64,000 nucleotides of DNA. It comes from Proteromonas lacertae. Lineage: Eukaryota; Sar; Bigyra; Opalinata; Proteromonadidae. Under the pieces are notes generated by a model, which ran no database searches, had not been told where the DNA came from, and saw nothing but the letters and a program-made list of their open reading frames with translations. The position numbers and the translations under genes are program-made. Position 1 is the first letter of the stretch. Each line of letters begins with the position of its first letter. Location: the NCBI GenBank assembly GCA_002245135.1, contig NGBS01000005.1, positions 62,001 through 126,000 on the forward strand. Reading direction: 5' to 3'. This document shows, one piece after another, positions 49,601 to 61,754 of this stretch.

Positions 49601-52600
49601 ACTTCATTTTCATCAAATATATTATACACAAATACTTTATAATTCAATTTCATATTTGGATATACATTTGTCAAAACATATCTGTTACTACTTCTATCTA
49701 ATTCAACTTTTCTTATTGTTCCTCTTCCATATAAATAATGACTTAAATCCATAATTAAATTTCCAGAAATACTATCAAATTCTAATCCTTCTCCTGCTGT
49801 TATTACAGACATTAAATCAAATGATTCTGCTTTTCTTGCAGAGTTAAGCCACAATTCAAATGCATTATATGTATTTGCATGTAATTCATTAAATGATTCT
49901 TTATAAGTCATCTTCTTCTTTATACTCTCATAAAAATAATAATACTTTGATGATTTATCTGGTCTTACATAATTCAACCATATATAATGGCCTACAGTTG
50001 TATAACCATAACCACTTCTATTAATATCATTTTCATTCATTCCTGTAGCTATTATTGTCATTGTATTTCTAATTACTCCATAACAACCCTTAAACAATTC
50101 CATTGTTAAACTCCCTTTTAACATGGATAAAATAATACCATTAGTTCCTAGTGAATTGGCTATAATCTTAGCAACTCTCTGAAAATCAGTGTTTTGTGTA
50201 TATACATAATATTTACCAACTAATTTAATACCAAATATTTCAAACCTTTCTTGTAACATTTCTACTTCAAATTTTGTTTTCTCAGAATTCATAACTACAA
50301 TATATACTTTAGTAGCTGTGAAATTTGTTCTTAATAAATAAGGTAAACTTAAAAAATCATTTGTCATCATACCAGTATAAAAAACTTTTCTAGAACACTC
50401 ATGTCCTTCTGTATTACCTGGATAATACAATACCATTTGTCGACTTTCAATTATTGATAAAGCTTTTATTCTTAAAGTAGAATCTGTCAAACCAAATATA
50501 AATTTAATACCATGTGATTTAAATTTATCAAGAATAGCTGGTATTGTATTAACATCACTTTCATCATTAGTAACAATTGGATTTATATAATAACCATTAA
50601 CACCACCATTCTCATTGATAATAAAAGCTAGACTAGTAATAACAGCAGCTAATCCTTTACTAGAATCAGCTAATTCACCTGTAAACGATTGAATAACTCC
50701 AATTTTGATATATTCTTTCTCATAGGATGGATTTGATAATGTCAAATCACATATCTTGTATTTTTCTTCGTTGTATAGTAAAAAGAATGGTTCTGGACGC
50801 CATGAAACTGATATTTGTGTTATATCATATGATAGCTTCATTCCATCTCTGGTAATTTGTACTGCATAAACTGGACGACTCATATAATGACTATTATCAA
50901 ATGTAATTGTACCTTCAAAATCATTTAATTCATAACCAATTAGATCCTTTTTGAAATTCTGAATATTTGGATTTGAATATGTTTTATATACATAAATAAT
51001 AGCTTTCATAGCTTCAGCTGCTAATAAGACATTTGGAGGAGTATAATATGATAATGACATATAAGGAACAGCATTTTTAAGATATTCTGGATTAGTTACA
51101 GCAGGAGCATAAGTAGTTGTTATAAAATAATGATTCTTCATGAGATTTACTTCTATCATACCTAATGTGAATGAGAAAAATGTTAAGATTTTAACATCAC
51201 TATTATGACCATTATATGCTTTATGATACTTCTTTGATAAATCTTCTGGTAACAAATCAATTATAAACCCAATATCTTGTGTAAACTGTAATTGCTTAAC
51301 TATTACTATATTATAAGTACTTGAATCATCAGTCAGTTTATCTATTTTATAAGAAATACTTAATTCATCACATAATTCAACAATAAGATTGAGATAATTA
51401 CTCACATTCATACTATCACTATGTATTATTGACACTTTATTTCCGAATTTTTCAAATGCCCAAAATAGAGTTGGTCTTAAATGTTGTATTGGTGTTACAT
51501 CCATATACCATCTATTTAAATAATAGATAAATAATAATAATTATTATTATATATATACATTGAACTACTACAAGCACTTCTTAAAGAGGGTCTTATATAA
51601 AAGAATACCATGTCAATAGAAACTAAAGTATTATCCATTTTCTCCAAACTAGTTAAAGGACAATCACAAATGCATAACATAAATCCTAAAAAACTATATC
51701 TGACTAATATTGTTGAAGCTTCAAGTTCATTGGTAGGACAATTTGCCCTTTTTATTATACCTTGATAATGGATTGTTTCTGGTAAATTGCCACTTCCAAG
51801 TATTTCATTCAAATAACCAATAATAGCTAAATTTCTAGCTACATTAGCAGGTTCATTCAATATTAATATTTTCATTTGTGGATAAGTCCCATTAGCCAAT
51901 ATTGACTGATCACTCCAGTCACAATATACATCAGTATTACCAAACATTGGATAAATATAATTGGAATTCTCATTAGTAATCATTGGATCAAAGCCATTAC
52001 CATTATGTACCATTACACCAGTTATCATTGAGATATATATTTTTCTTTCAACATTATAATTTGGTCTTAGAGTGATTTGTCCAGATGGACTATTCAATTG
52101 TATATTTATTAACATTCTTTGGATATCTTCCATATTATTATTATTATTTGCAGACACAAACGCTTTTTCTATTAATTTCATTCCTTCATACATTGCCATT
52201 GTTACTCCTGTAACAAGATAACTTGGACCAAATGTTTGTTCTACATCTTGAATGAAATGAACTGATTCTTGATTGGTTAATTTGTAGAAATATGAATCTA
52301 ATGCCATATTAGTACCTTCTAATCTATCAAATACTTTAATTATATCTTTTAAATATGGAGAAATAATTATAGTACCATATACTTTACCTAAATTAGTTCT
52401 GTCTATACTTTCCAATAACTCCAAAGTAGTTTCTTGTGTTAATGCTACCACAGTACAGGACATTCTACTACAATCTGTTTTATTCAATTCTATTAAACCT
52501 TCATCAATTGCCGCACCTAATTCTGTTGTTTCATTCTTTCTTATTTTTATTATTTCTCTATTAAAATCATCTTTTGAATATTTCTCTAAACTTTCAATCA

Positions 52601-55408
52601 TTTCATCTTCTTCTCTACTTCCTGAACTAACAGTAACTATATTAGAACCTTGAACACCTGATACTTCAATCATTCTTGGAAATATCTGTGAAGCCATTAA
52701 GCCAGTATGAATAACATTAGAATAGCATTTACTACCAACATTGTAATGAGGATTGATTAAAATTGCGTTCTTCTTAACTATATTTGGAATAACTTCATCT
52801 AACATAGTTGAATTATCAGAACCAATAAAGTATCTAACTCCACTATTCAAACTAGCAATAACTTTCTTTGGAATAACAAATGCTGGTGCTGTTGCATATT
52901 CCAACTTCAACATAAAACCATTAAATCCTCCTTTTTGGTTAATCAAAGAAACAGCTAGTCTTAATTGACTGAGATAGTTTCTTGATTGTATGTTATGAAA
53001 TGTATAAATACCAAATATCTTTATAAAAATAGTATCATAAATTTGATTATCTAATTTGGTTAAATCACATACTGTATTATTATCATAAGCTAATGGAATA
53101 ATTGCATAATCAGTTGCAAATACTTCTTTATATTGTTTTGTATCATTATTATACGATTCTATTACAACATTCATTGTACTATATCCATTTACATCTATTG
53201 AATATGGACCTTGCACAAAGGACATATGTCTTTTGTATATATTATCGTTGATTGTATTTATATCTAATGAATTAGTCAATACTACAGTAGTATTCCATAT
53301 CTTTAGAGCAGCATAAGCCAATCCCATAAATCCATATATTGGTTGATGCAAATCAGTTTCATTAAATCTATAATAATTTGTAATTACATCTCTCATTTCA
53401 TTCATTACATCAGATTCTTTACTTTCAGCAAAGGGTGTTAATAAATAAATTTTCTTCATCATTTCTGTATCTTTGTATTTATCAAATACAGGCTCATATG
53501 TATTTATAAAGAATAATCTTATATTCTTATACACATCAGGTGTATTATTCAAATATTCTAAAAATTTGATAGTATCATCGAAATTTAAAGACATTACAAC
53601 CAATGATCCATAATCTGCAGTTGTTAATTCATCTGTTATATTATCCAATGGATATTTATACTCTTTATTCATTGTTCCTTGGTCATTTAACGAAACTACA
53701 TACAAATCTGCAATTAATTTATCTTCTGCAGTATCTGAATAAAACACAAATGTATAATTTCTTCCTACTTCTTGTGCCATATCAAATGCTAAAAGATGAA
53801 TCTCACTAATATGTTCATGAGAAAATCCTAAATTATATCTATATTTCTGACATTCATAACCACCATTATTGTGCAAATTAAACCATAATAATCCACTATT
53901 TCCAAAATCACTTAACATTTTCATTCTTGAAGAATATGGAATATCATATAACACTACACCTGCATCATATTTACTAGTTAACATTGTAATGTTATTCTTT
54001 ATATAAGTATAATCACTCAAACTATCAATATAATAACTAATTACTGTTTTATCTAATACACCACCACCTTTATTAATTTCATGAATATAACTACTAATTA
54101 TCCTAGAATAATAAATACCTACATTTTCATATTCTCCTGAATAGGGAACTATAATAATCACCATAACATAACTGCCGTTAATAATACCATTCACAGGTGA
54201 GGAAGTCCAATCACAATCACCTACAGGTAAATTACCAATTCTATCCCAAGGTGAAATATAATAGAAATCATCAAAATCATCAAATTTCTTGATTATTAAA
54301 TCACCACCATTTGCTGTACTTCTTAATTTATATAAATACTGTGTATTTCTAATTACATTACCTTTTATTAATGATGATATTGATATTGGAGATTCAAATG
54401 GTTTAATATATAAATTATTTAATATAATTGATATATTAAACGTCTCATATCTTTTAGCTACTGAAATGTATGTATCAAATAATGTATAACTATATTAAAT
54501 AAATAAATAAATATATATCTATACACTAAATATAAATATTGAAATGGTGGTGAATAAGAAGTGCCTCCAGGTGGTATTACACTACTAATCAATTCATGCA
54601 TTGCAGTTGCTTTATCACTTATATATTCTGGACTTATCAATGTAATAACTAAAGAGTCTTCATAATTATTACCACTATCTGCATCTCCTAATTCTAAATT
54701 TGCATAACCAACTGCTTCTACCTTTATATTATTGTTTGTTTTTAAAGTCTTTATTGCTGCATAAATTTCTGGATTCTTCAATGGACTTGTACTTATAATA
54801 ATTAGAATATCATCCTCAGTTATTCCTGTTATATCAGCAGTTAAACTACTTGATGAAGTATCAATTTCTTTTACTACTTTACATTTCTGGGTTTGACATA
54901 CATAACCTAAAACTTGCTTGATTTTAGTACTTTCTTCACGTTCTGATACAATCACAATCTTCTTCCATATTGAAGTTAAGTACAGAAGAGATCGACTGTA
55001 ATAAATACCTCCATCTTGTACATTCACTACATTCCTAGAACATGCATTCTCTTGAGTAGAAGCACAAAATATATAAACACCTTTTTTATACATATATTCA
55101 TCCAATGTCATTCCATCAATATTTGATATGCCATAACAAAAACCAAATATTATATCCACCTTATCAACCTCTACTAATTTTTTGATTACATCTTTGTTAC
55201 CATCAAAACTATAGGTATAACTATCTCCTTTTATTGCAATCTGCCTATCTGCGTGTTCTGAGTTCCAGTTGTCTACATACTTCTGAAATACAGCCTTAGA
55301 AGTTTTTGTTTTAGTAGGATCTGGATAATGCATAAACCCTATATTTAATGTTTCTCCATAAAAACATTGTATTGATATTATAAAAACCAAAATAATGTAT
55401 AACGACAT
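43688..55408 (-). CDS. giant class C GPCR with nine tandem Venus-flytrap domains (3,855 aa)
   Basis: Five exons splice in frame: complement(43688-44408, 44444-45649, 45686-51511, 51559-54489, 54525-55408). A signal peptide (MSLYIILVFIISIQCFYG) precedes nine periplasmic-binding-protein-like (ANF-receptor/urea-amide-binding type) domains at about 20-390, 400-771, 785-1152, 1165-1525, 1539-1912, 1925-2295, 2308-2667, 2681-3060 and 3073-3440. Most begin with a strand followed by IxxxGG(V/L) (NENGGVNGYY, NEEGGLLDG, NRDGGILGK, NNGGGTLGYY). Each ends in a conserved Cys (CDW, CDL, CDW, CDL, CDW, CDV, CTI, CEF, CDL). A class C seven-helix domain (about 3452-3740) follows, with CAIRKWFILISLDLLLSTF, KVWRIHK and FNESLSLIST, then a Ser/Pro-rich cytosolic tail with many SP sites. 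Ligands and G protein are unknown. Domain 4 is the most divergent. Confidence 0.9.
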
Positions 55409-55652
55409 TTTTGAGACTCAAACACTACAACAAGCTAATTAATTTAAAGATACAAATATAACGCCATCTATCACTAAGTAATATCTCAAAATGATAGAAT
55501 AATTTTCCTATTACACCATGATCAGTTAAAATTAAAAATCGATTCAGCTATTGTAGTTTTTAAAAATCATTCAACAAATGGAAATATATATATATGATAA
55601 TTGATTTACAATACTTATGAATAAAAAATAATTTACATTAAACAGAATCAAC
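55409..55652. other. intergenic, receptor promoter region
   Basis: 244 bp between the start of the giant receptor gene and the end of the NEK kinase gene, both on the minus strand. It holds the receptor promoter and the kinase 3' end. No gene is seen. Confidence 0.45.
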
Positions 55653-57333
55653 TTAACCCCACCAACTTGGCCTTCCATAAAGTTGATTTTTGTTACTTCT
55701 CGTAGGCACAGCACGACCATATAAATTCTGTTGAGGTACTACAGGAGGTGCATCATATTTTGGTTTAGGTGGTTGATAATTATCATAATTTCTATTATTA
55801 GGTTTTCTTTGAGGTGAAAAAGCTGTTGGTTTTTCTAACATTCTTGCTATTTGACCTTTTGGTATTGGATCATCATTTTGTTGTTGTTGTTGTTGTTGTT
55901 GTTGTCTTTGCTGTTGTTGAACTGGTGGTGTTCTATCGTGATAAGAATAACGATTACGATTAGCACCATAACGATCATATCCTTGAGGTTGTTGTTGTAC
56001 TGGTTGAGGTGTTGGTCTATCATAATCACTACTATTATCATTACCATATAAATGACGAGGGAATTGTCTCTGTTGTTGTTGTGTTGGATGTAAATACATT
56101 TTATTATCACGTGGTGGTGGTTTTGGTGGTAAATGTTGTTGTTCCTCTTCTTGATAATGATGATGATGATGATGAGATGGTGGTGCAACTGGTGGTAATG
56201 ATGGAGTAGCATGTCCTCTTGGTATATCTTCTAATATTGGATCTAGACTTGGTGTCATTCTTTCTTTCTCTTTTCTTAATATTTCTTGACGATGTTCGGA
56301 TATTGGCCAAGCTTTAGGTGACATTGGTCGAGAATCTGGATAGCAGGGTTTAGGTAAATCATTAGTTAGTCTTTGAATATTACGAGGTACTTGAATTGTG
56401 TGTAATAAATCTACTTCATCTTCTTCAATATGAACTGGAACAACATTTTTGTATTTTTGAATTATTGGTGATTTTAATATCAATGCTACTGGTGGTCTAC
56501 TTGCTGGATTTGTTACTAATAATTGTTGGATCATCTTAGTCATGTCTTGACTGTATCTGGAGGGGATTCTTGGATATATACCACACTGGATTTTTCTACC
56601 TAGTTCTTCCATACTATTACCTACAAATGGTGGACGTAATGAAGCCATTTCGTATAAAATACATCCCAATGACCAAATATCACATTTACTGTCATATGCT
56701 CGATTCTTCCATATTTCTGGTGACATATAGTATGGAGTACCAATTTGCGTTTTTACTAAACCGTCATTCTTCACTAATTTTGATACATTGAAATCACCCA
56801 GTTTAATACCTCCATCGGAAGTCATGAAACAATTGGCTGGCTTAATATCTCTATGTAATATGTGATTATCATGAAGATAATGTAAACCTTCACAAATTTG
56901 AATAAAATAAGACCAAATTCTATTATTGGTATAGATAATGATTTATATATACTTTGCTTCTTCTAAAAATGATCCAGTCTTTTTACACTTTTCTATAATA
57001 CCCGCTAGATCACCTCTGTCACAGAATTCCATAACTATACACAAAGAAGCACCCTATTCACCATAAAACAATTATTTAATACGTCTACGAATGATTCTAA
57101 GTATCCTATAATGTTTGTATGACGTAAAGAAGCCATAAGTCTAATTTCGTTAACTGCATCCTGTAGCTCTCTTGCTGATAAAGATCTTATATTAATTTTT
57201 TTCATAGCATAAGCTAAGTTATCTGATTTACGTATAACCTATTTGAGTTAGTTTTGAGTAGATATACTTTATAAACTGCTCCAAAAGCTCCCTTCCCTAG
57301 AGCTTTCTCTATTCGAAAATTGTTAGTACTCAT
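55653..57333 (-). CDS. NEK: NIMA-related (NEK) protein kinase with Gln/His-rich tail
   Basis: Exons complement(55653-56919, 56953-57053, 57083-57238, 57268-57333) give 529 residues. NEK kinases act in mitosis and at basal bodies and cilia. The N-terminal kinase domain has GKGAFGAVYK, YAMKKINI with the next helix NEIRLMASLRHTNII, MEFCDRGDLAGII, HRDIKPAN and GTPYYMSPEIW. The magnesium-binding DFG reads DFN (LGDFNVSK), a variant I recall from some protist NIMA kinases. From about residue 290 the tail is disordered: polyHis, polyGln and Pro-rich segments with RYGANRNRY-type repeats, ending LYGRPSWWG. Neighbouring BBS5 and centrin make a ciliary role plausible, not proven. Confidence 0.9.
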
Positions 57334-57475
57334 ATGTGAAAAAAATAAATAAATTTATCTGTATGTGTAGATATTTCAAAAACAATTTTTGAAAAAACAG
57401 TTTGAGAATTTTCAAATCTTTTTTTCTGTTATTTTTTTTTTGAATTTGAAAAACAAATTCCTTAAATACTTATTA

Positions 57476-59676
57476 TTAATTCAAATTTAATGTTCTTATT
57501 ATATTCCATATTTGAACACTCTGATTATGACCACATATACACAATCCATTTACTGAATCAATATACAAAATTGAAGTGATAGGTGTAACACATTTAAATG
57601 ATCTTATTGGAGTTATAGTTTTGCTTTCAATCTCATAAAACTCTATTTTCCCACTATATGTAGAAATACAAGAATAGAGTTTTTCTTTAATTTGAAACAT
57701 TTCAATTCCTGTTATTTTTTCTGTGTCGATAGAATTATTACTTATCAATTCAACTTCATTATCTTTAAATATATAAAAATACACTTCACCTTGAGTTGTT
57801 CCTGAAGTGATGTATAAAAACTCATCTAAACCTGCATATCTACTTATAATCACATTATCAGTATGTGGTGTAGAATATTTAACACTTGTAATGTAATAAT
57901 AGGAGTTTTGTATTATATCTCTTCCATATATTAACAAACCATAAGATTTGATGGAAATAATTAGATATTTATTACAAGGTGAAAATTGAAATGATGAAAA
58001 TGATTTAAATGTAATATCAGGTAGATTTGGTAAAGTTATTTCATTTAATCTATTCAATAACAATGAAGAACATTCTAATTTCTTAGTAGAATTATTAAAA
58101 TGATGTTCAAGTAGTTTATTATCTTTTCCACAAGAATATAAGTAGTAATTTGTATTATCTTCATTATCTTCTCCTGTTTTAACCCATTGTAATATCTGTA
58201 CAGATTTCTTACCTTGTTTCATTGGTGAATAAACAACGTTATTATTATTAATATTACATACTCCAATCATTCCACTGGATGTACCAAATGCAACTAATTT
58301 GTTGGATTGAGGAAACCATTTTACTGCTGTAACTTGATCTTTTATATTTCTCCACAATAATTTAGTAAAATTATCAGAATATTTCCATTCGACCATTGTA
58401 TTATCACCACAACCAATTATACAACTCTATTTATTACATATAAAACAATTAAAAAAATACATCAATAAATGGATTATAATCTATTGATAATGTATAACAA
58501 CCAATGGTTGTATATTTATATAATAATGCATAATTTGACATATTATAAACACACACTGTTCTATCCATAGATATTGAAATCATCACATGATATTTTACTA
58601 TATAAATAATAAACCATAAAATATTAATTGATATACTTCCATCTTCTATGAAATGAATTGGATGAATGACAAATATTGGTCTTGTTTGAAAGCTTAATTG
58701 ATATTCTGAAGATATTATTCTGTTTCTCCATTCAGGCAATATATTATAAGTATAAACAACTCCATCAGATCTATCATAAATAAATAAACTAATAAAAAGA
58801 TAATACGATGAAATAATAAATGACAATAATTCTGGAAAAGTCTCAACCCATTCAAATGTTATATATTTTCTATTCTGTGATTCTTTGTTATTATTATTAT
58901 TATTGTTATTATTGGCAATGGCTGGAAGATGTAAAAATACTTTCCAATCATTAATATTATATATATCTACACTTTCTCCATTCTTATATACAACTGTTAA
59001 TAAAGGAGGTATTACTGAAACTTCTTTTTTATTTCTTAAACATAATTTCAGAATTGGTTTATTTAATGAGATTTTGTTTGTAATGTTTGAAGTAGACAAA
59101 TCAAATGTTATAATATCGCCTGTAATTAGAGAAATGAAAAGAGTTGAAGGGTTTGAAAAGATAATTGATGTGATGGTCTTACCAAAATCGAATAATGTTG
59201 ATATTTCTAGTGCATTTATATCAATACTACATAAATGCCCTTCTTGGTCAGCACATAATATATCAGGATATAAAGGATCACTAATTATTATTGTTACCGG
59301 AGAAGAAGTAGGTAAAGATTTAATCATTTTCTGTGATACAAAATCATGGCATCTATAAAAAGTGTTAGAAACAATGATTATACTCAATTACATTATCACC
59401 ACAACATACGAACAACAAATATTTCTCTGGATTCTGATGACAAAAGGTTAATGCATTTATTTTATCATTTTCATGGTATATAGATGAGTTATATTTTAAT
59501 CCTTTTGATGATATTGTAAATATAACAGCAAAACTTGAAGATGCATATGCGAATAAAGAGTAAGGTGTTTCAATAAAAGAAGTGATCTAGTAAATCAATC
59601 ATTATAATGATACACAAGGTAAATACCAATTTGGACTTGAGAATAAGCAGTTTTCAATAACAATATTTTCTGACAT
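57476..59676 (-). CDS. GEMIN5: Gemin5-like WD40 protein, short form (677 aa)
   Basis: Gemin5 recognises snRNAs and loads them onto the SMN complex for Sm-core assembly. Exons complement(57476-58426, 58461-58597, 58637-58770, 58807-59352, 59384-59586, 59614-59676) join in frame. Two introns (58598-58636 and 58771-58806) are multiples of three and stop-free in one frame; removing them restores FIISSSDGVVYTYN and EDGIKYHVMISISMDRTV. Gemin5-like marks are SPNWY near the start, SMDRTVCVYN, GCYTLSIDYNP, VTAVKWFPQSNKLVAFGTS and YYLYSCGKDNKLLEHHF, in the same order as animal Gemin5. Only the double beta-propeller region is encoded; the long C-terminal dimerisation and RNA-binding half of the animal protein is absent. 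Orthology is likely but rests on my memory of the family. Confidence 0.7.
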
Positions 59677-59763
59677 GATTGACATGTCAATATTACAAAG
59701 GTTGTTTTTCTTTAGATTTCTAGTGTTACATCACTTTTCTAATTGAAGAAGCCACATATTTCA
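59677..59763. promoter_or_regulatory. 87-bp bidirectional promoter region
   Basis: The region lies between the Gemin5-like start (59676, minus) and the PhoD-like start (59764, plus). Both promoters must be contained here. Confidence 0.4.
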
Positions 59764-61509
59764 ATGCATTTACTCTTTTATACTCTGATTACATTGATAA
59801 TATTCATTAATAGTTCATATTGTTCTTTACTTTTGGTAGTTGGTGATGTAACTCAAACAAAAGCAAGAATTTTGTATATAACAGCTTTATTAATTGTAGA
59901 TATGAACTTTTATATGAAGAAGAAAGTGATTCTTTAAAAGTCCAGATTTATAAACATGTATCTGGAAAGTTACAATTAGTATTAATATATATACCAGTAT
60001 ATATCTTATGTAGGTTGATGATACACATACAATAATCCCTATCCATAAGCCACAAATATTCATAGCTGAAGATCTTGAAACAAATATCACTTATTCCGTT
60101 CAATTTGGAATGAATAAATCAGAAACTGTAGAATTCAGAACATTTGCAGAAAATGAAGAACATACAAGATACTTAATTGGTTCTTGCGATAGATCCTATG
60201 AAGATAATGATAGAACAACTCTTCAAAAACTCTATGATTTAGAGAACCACAATTAGTATTTATTTATTTCATTTATATTTATTCATAGTGATGTGATGTT
60301 TCATACAGGAGATCAAGTATATGCTGATAGAGTGTGGAATATGTCATTGGATTTAACATATGAAGAAATTGCTGAAAGATTTCGTAATGTTTATAGAATC
60401 ACTTATGGTAATCCAGTTCAGCAATCAATACTTCGTTATGGTTCTCATCTTGCATTACCTGATGATCATGATATTATTAATAATCTGGATTCTTGGATGA
60501 ATAATGATCCAAAGATGAGATTATGGATTGAAGCAGCAAAATTAGTGACTTATGAATATCAAACACAATTATATATGGATTTGGATGAAAAGCTATTGAA
60601 AAATGATAAAATCTATTACTCAAAAAGGTATAATTTTTGTTATTTTATATGTATATATTAAATATATATAGAGCAGGAAATACAATATTCATAATGATTG
60701 ATTTGAGATTCTACAGAACTTATCATCCTGAAGATAAAAATAGTTTGATAGGAAGAGAGCAATATAGATGGGTTGAAAGAGAATTAATGGTATATATATA
60801 TTAATATATTGTTACTAGAAATATGATAAAGATGAATCAATTCAACATATTGTTATTGTTACTGGAGTTCCATTACTGTGGATGAATAGATTTTATTCAG
60901 GAATAGTTTATGCAGTAGAAAAAGAGAAATACACAGGTCATAAAGATTTATATCCACATACTCAACAATTATTGGAATTAATATGGAAATATAGAACTAA
61001 AGTTCATTTATTAGTTGGTGGAGATCATCATTTATATGCTGAATCATTAGTTTGTTTTAATAAGACATGTATTCCTCAAGTATGTTTAATGTCATAATTT
61101 ATGAAATATATAGATGGTTGCAAGTGGATTTACAAAAGGAAGTACAACTGGTTCTGAGCTTAAATTATCATTTTTACAATTCTGTGTTACACATTTCTTA
61201 AATTCTTTCTCTGATAAGAATTGGTATGTTAGATTTGGAGAGATATTTTTGTTTAAGAATTATGGTGTTATTACTGTGAATAAAGATGAAATGAAATGGT
61301 ATGGAGTTAAAGATATATCTTTTTAATAATCATTTTAATATTATTGAAAATTCTTAATTCTTATTTACGATACAGGAGCTGCATTTCCATTTTATATATA
61401 TCAAGCTCTATTTGACCATTCTTTCGAATTATTTATGACTTTAATATTCATTACCATCAATGTATTCTTCAATTGTTTCTGTAAAAAGAAACATATAAAG
61501 AAAGAATAA
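59764..61509 (+). CDS. PhoD-like metallophosphatase, membrane-anchored ectoenzyme
   Basis: Exons 59764-59873, 59900-59978, 60014-60255, 60289-60627, 60672-60789, 60819-61079, 61114-61314 and 61369-61509 give 496 residues. A signal peptide (MHLLFYTLITLIIFINSSYC) is followed by a beta domain. The PhoD-type catalytic region has IGSCDRSYEDN, FHTGDQVYADRVW (metal ligand Asp), LALPDDHDIINNLD, IFIMIDLRFYRTY and LLVGGDHHLYAES. Near the C-terminus a transmembrane helix (FELFMTLIFITINVFFNC) and a basic tail predict a type I surface protein. The last intron (61315-61368) works only as AT-AC. Phosphodiester or phosphomonoester substrates are possible; the specific one is unknown. Confidence 0.85.
61315..61368 (+). 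other. AT-AC (U12-type) intron in the PhoD-like gene
   Basis: The intron starts ATATCTTTTT (one mismatch to the U12 donor consensus) after codon GAT and ends TTATTTAC before GATACAGG. A strong U12-like branch motif TTCTTAAT lies about 11-13 nt before the acceptor. Removing these 54 nt in phase 0 gives WYGVKDDTGAAFPFYIYQAL and opens the C-terminal membrane anchor to the stop at 61509. Ignoring it stops the protein at TAA after KDISF. No GT-AG pair gives this frame. Confidence 0.78.
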
Positions 61510-61754
61510 ATGAAAAGATTATAATTTATATAAATATTATTATTGTTTGTTAATGAGAAGAATTAAAAATAATACACAACACATTCATAAAAACAGAAAT
61601 AAGTATTAACTACTTTTAATTCATAAAAAACTTTTATCTTAAAAAAAACGATCATAAATCAAACACATAACAAGAATATATAGATAATTTTGTTTTTTGT
61701 ATATCTACAACTTATCATGTGTTAAATTTAAATAAATTTATAAAATGAATAATA
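61510..61754. other. convergent intergenic region
   Basis: 245 bp between two converging genes (PhoD-like plus, phosphatase minus). It is AT-rich with A runs, probably both polyadenylation regions. No gene is seen. Confidence 0.45.

Noticed and set aside
45670-51504. Annotating the receptor region as three or four separate receptor or binding-protein genes
   Set aside because: The segments join in frame through normal 35-47 nt GTAT...TAG introns, only the first has a signal peptide, and only the last has the seven-helix domain.
55847-56310. Several His/Ile/Asn- or Val/Tyr-rich ORFs on both strands
   Set aside because: They are out-of-frame readings of the CAA/CAC repeats in the NEK kinase tail.
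58885-59358. Plus-strand 157-residue ORF starting with a Leu run
   Set aside because: It lies opposite the Gemin5-like coding exon and its Leu run is the antisense of an Asn (AAT) run.
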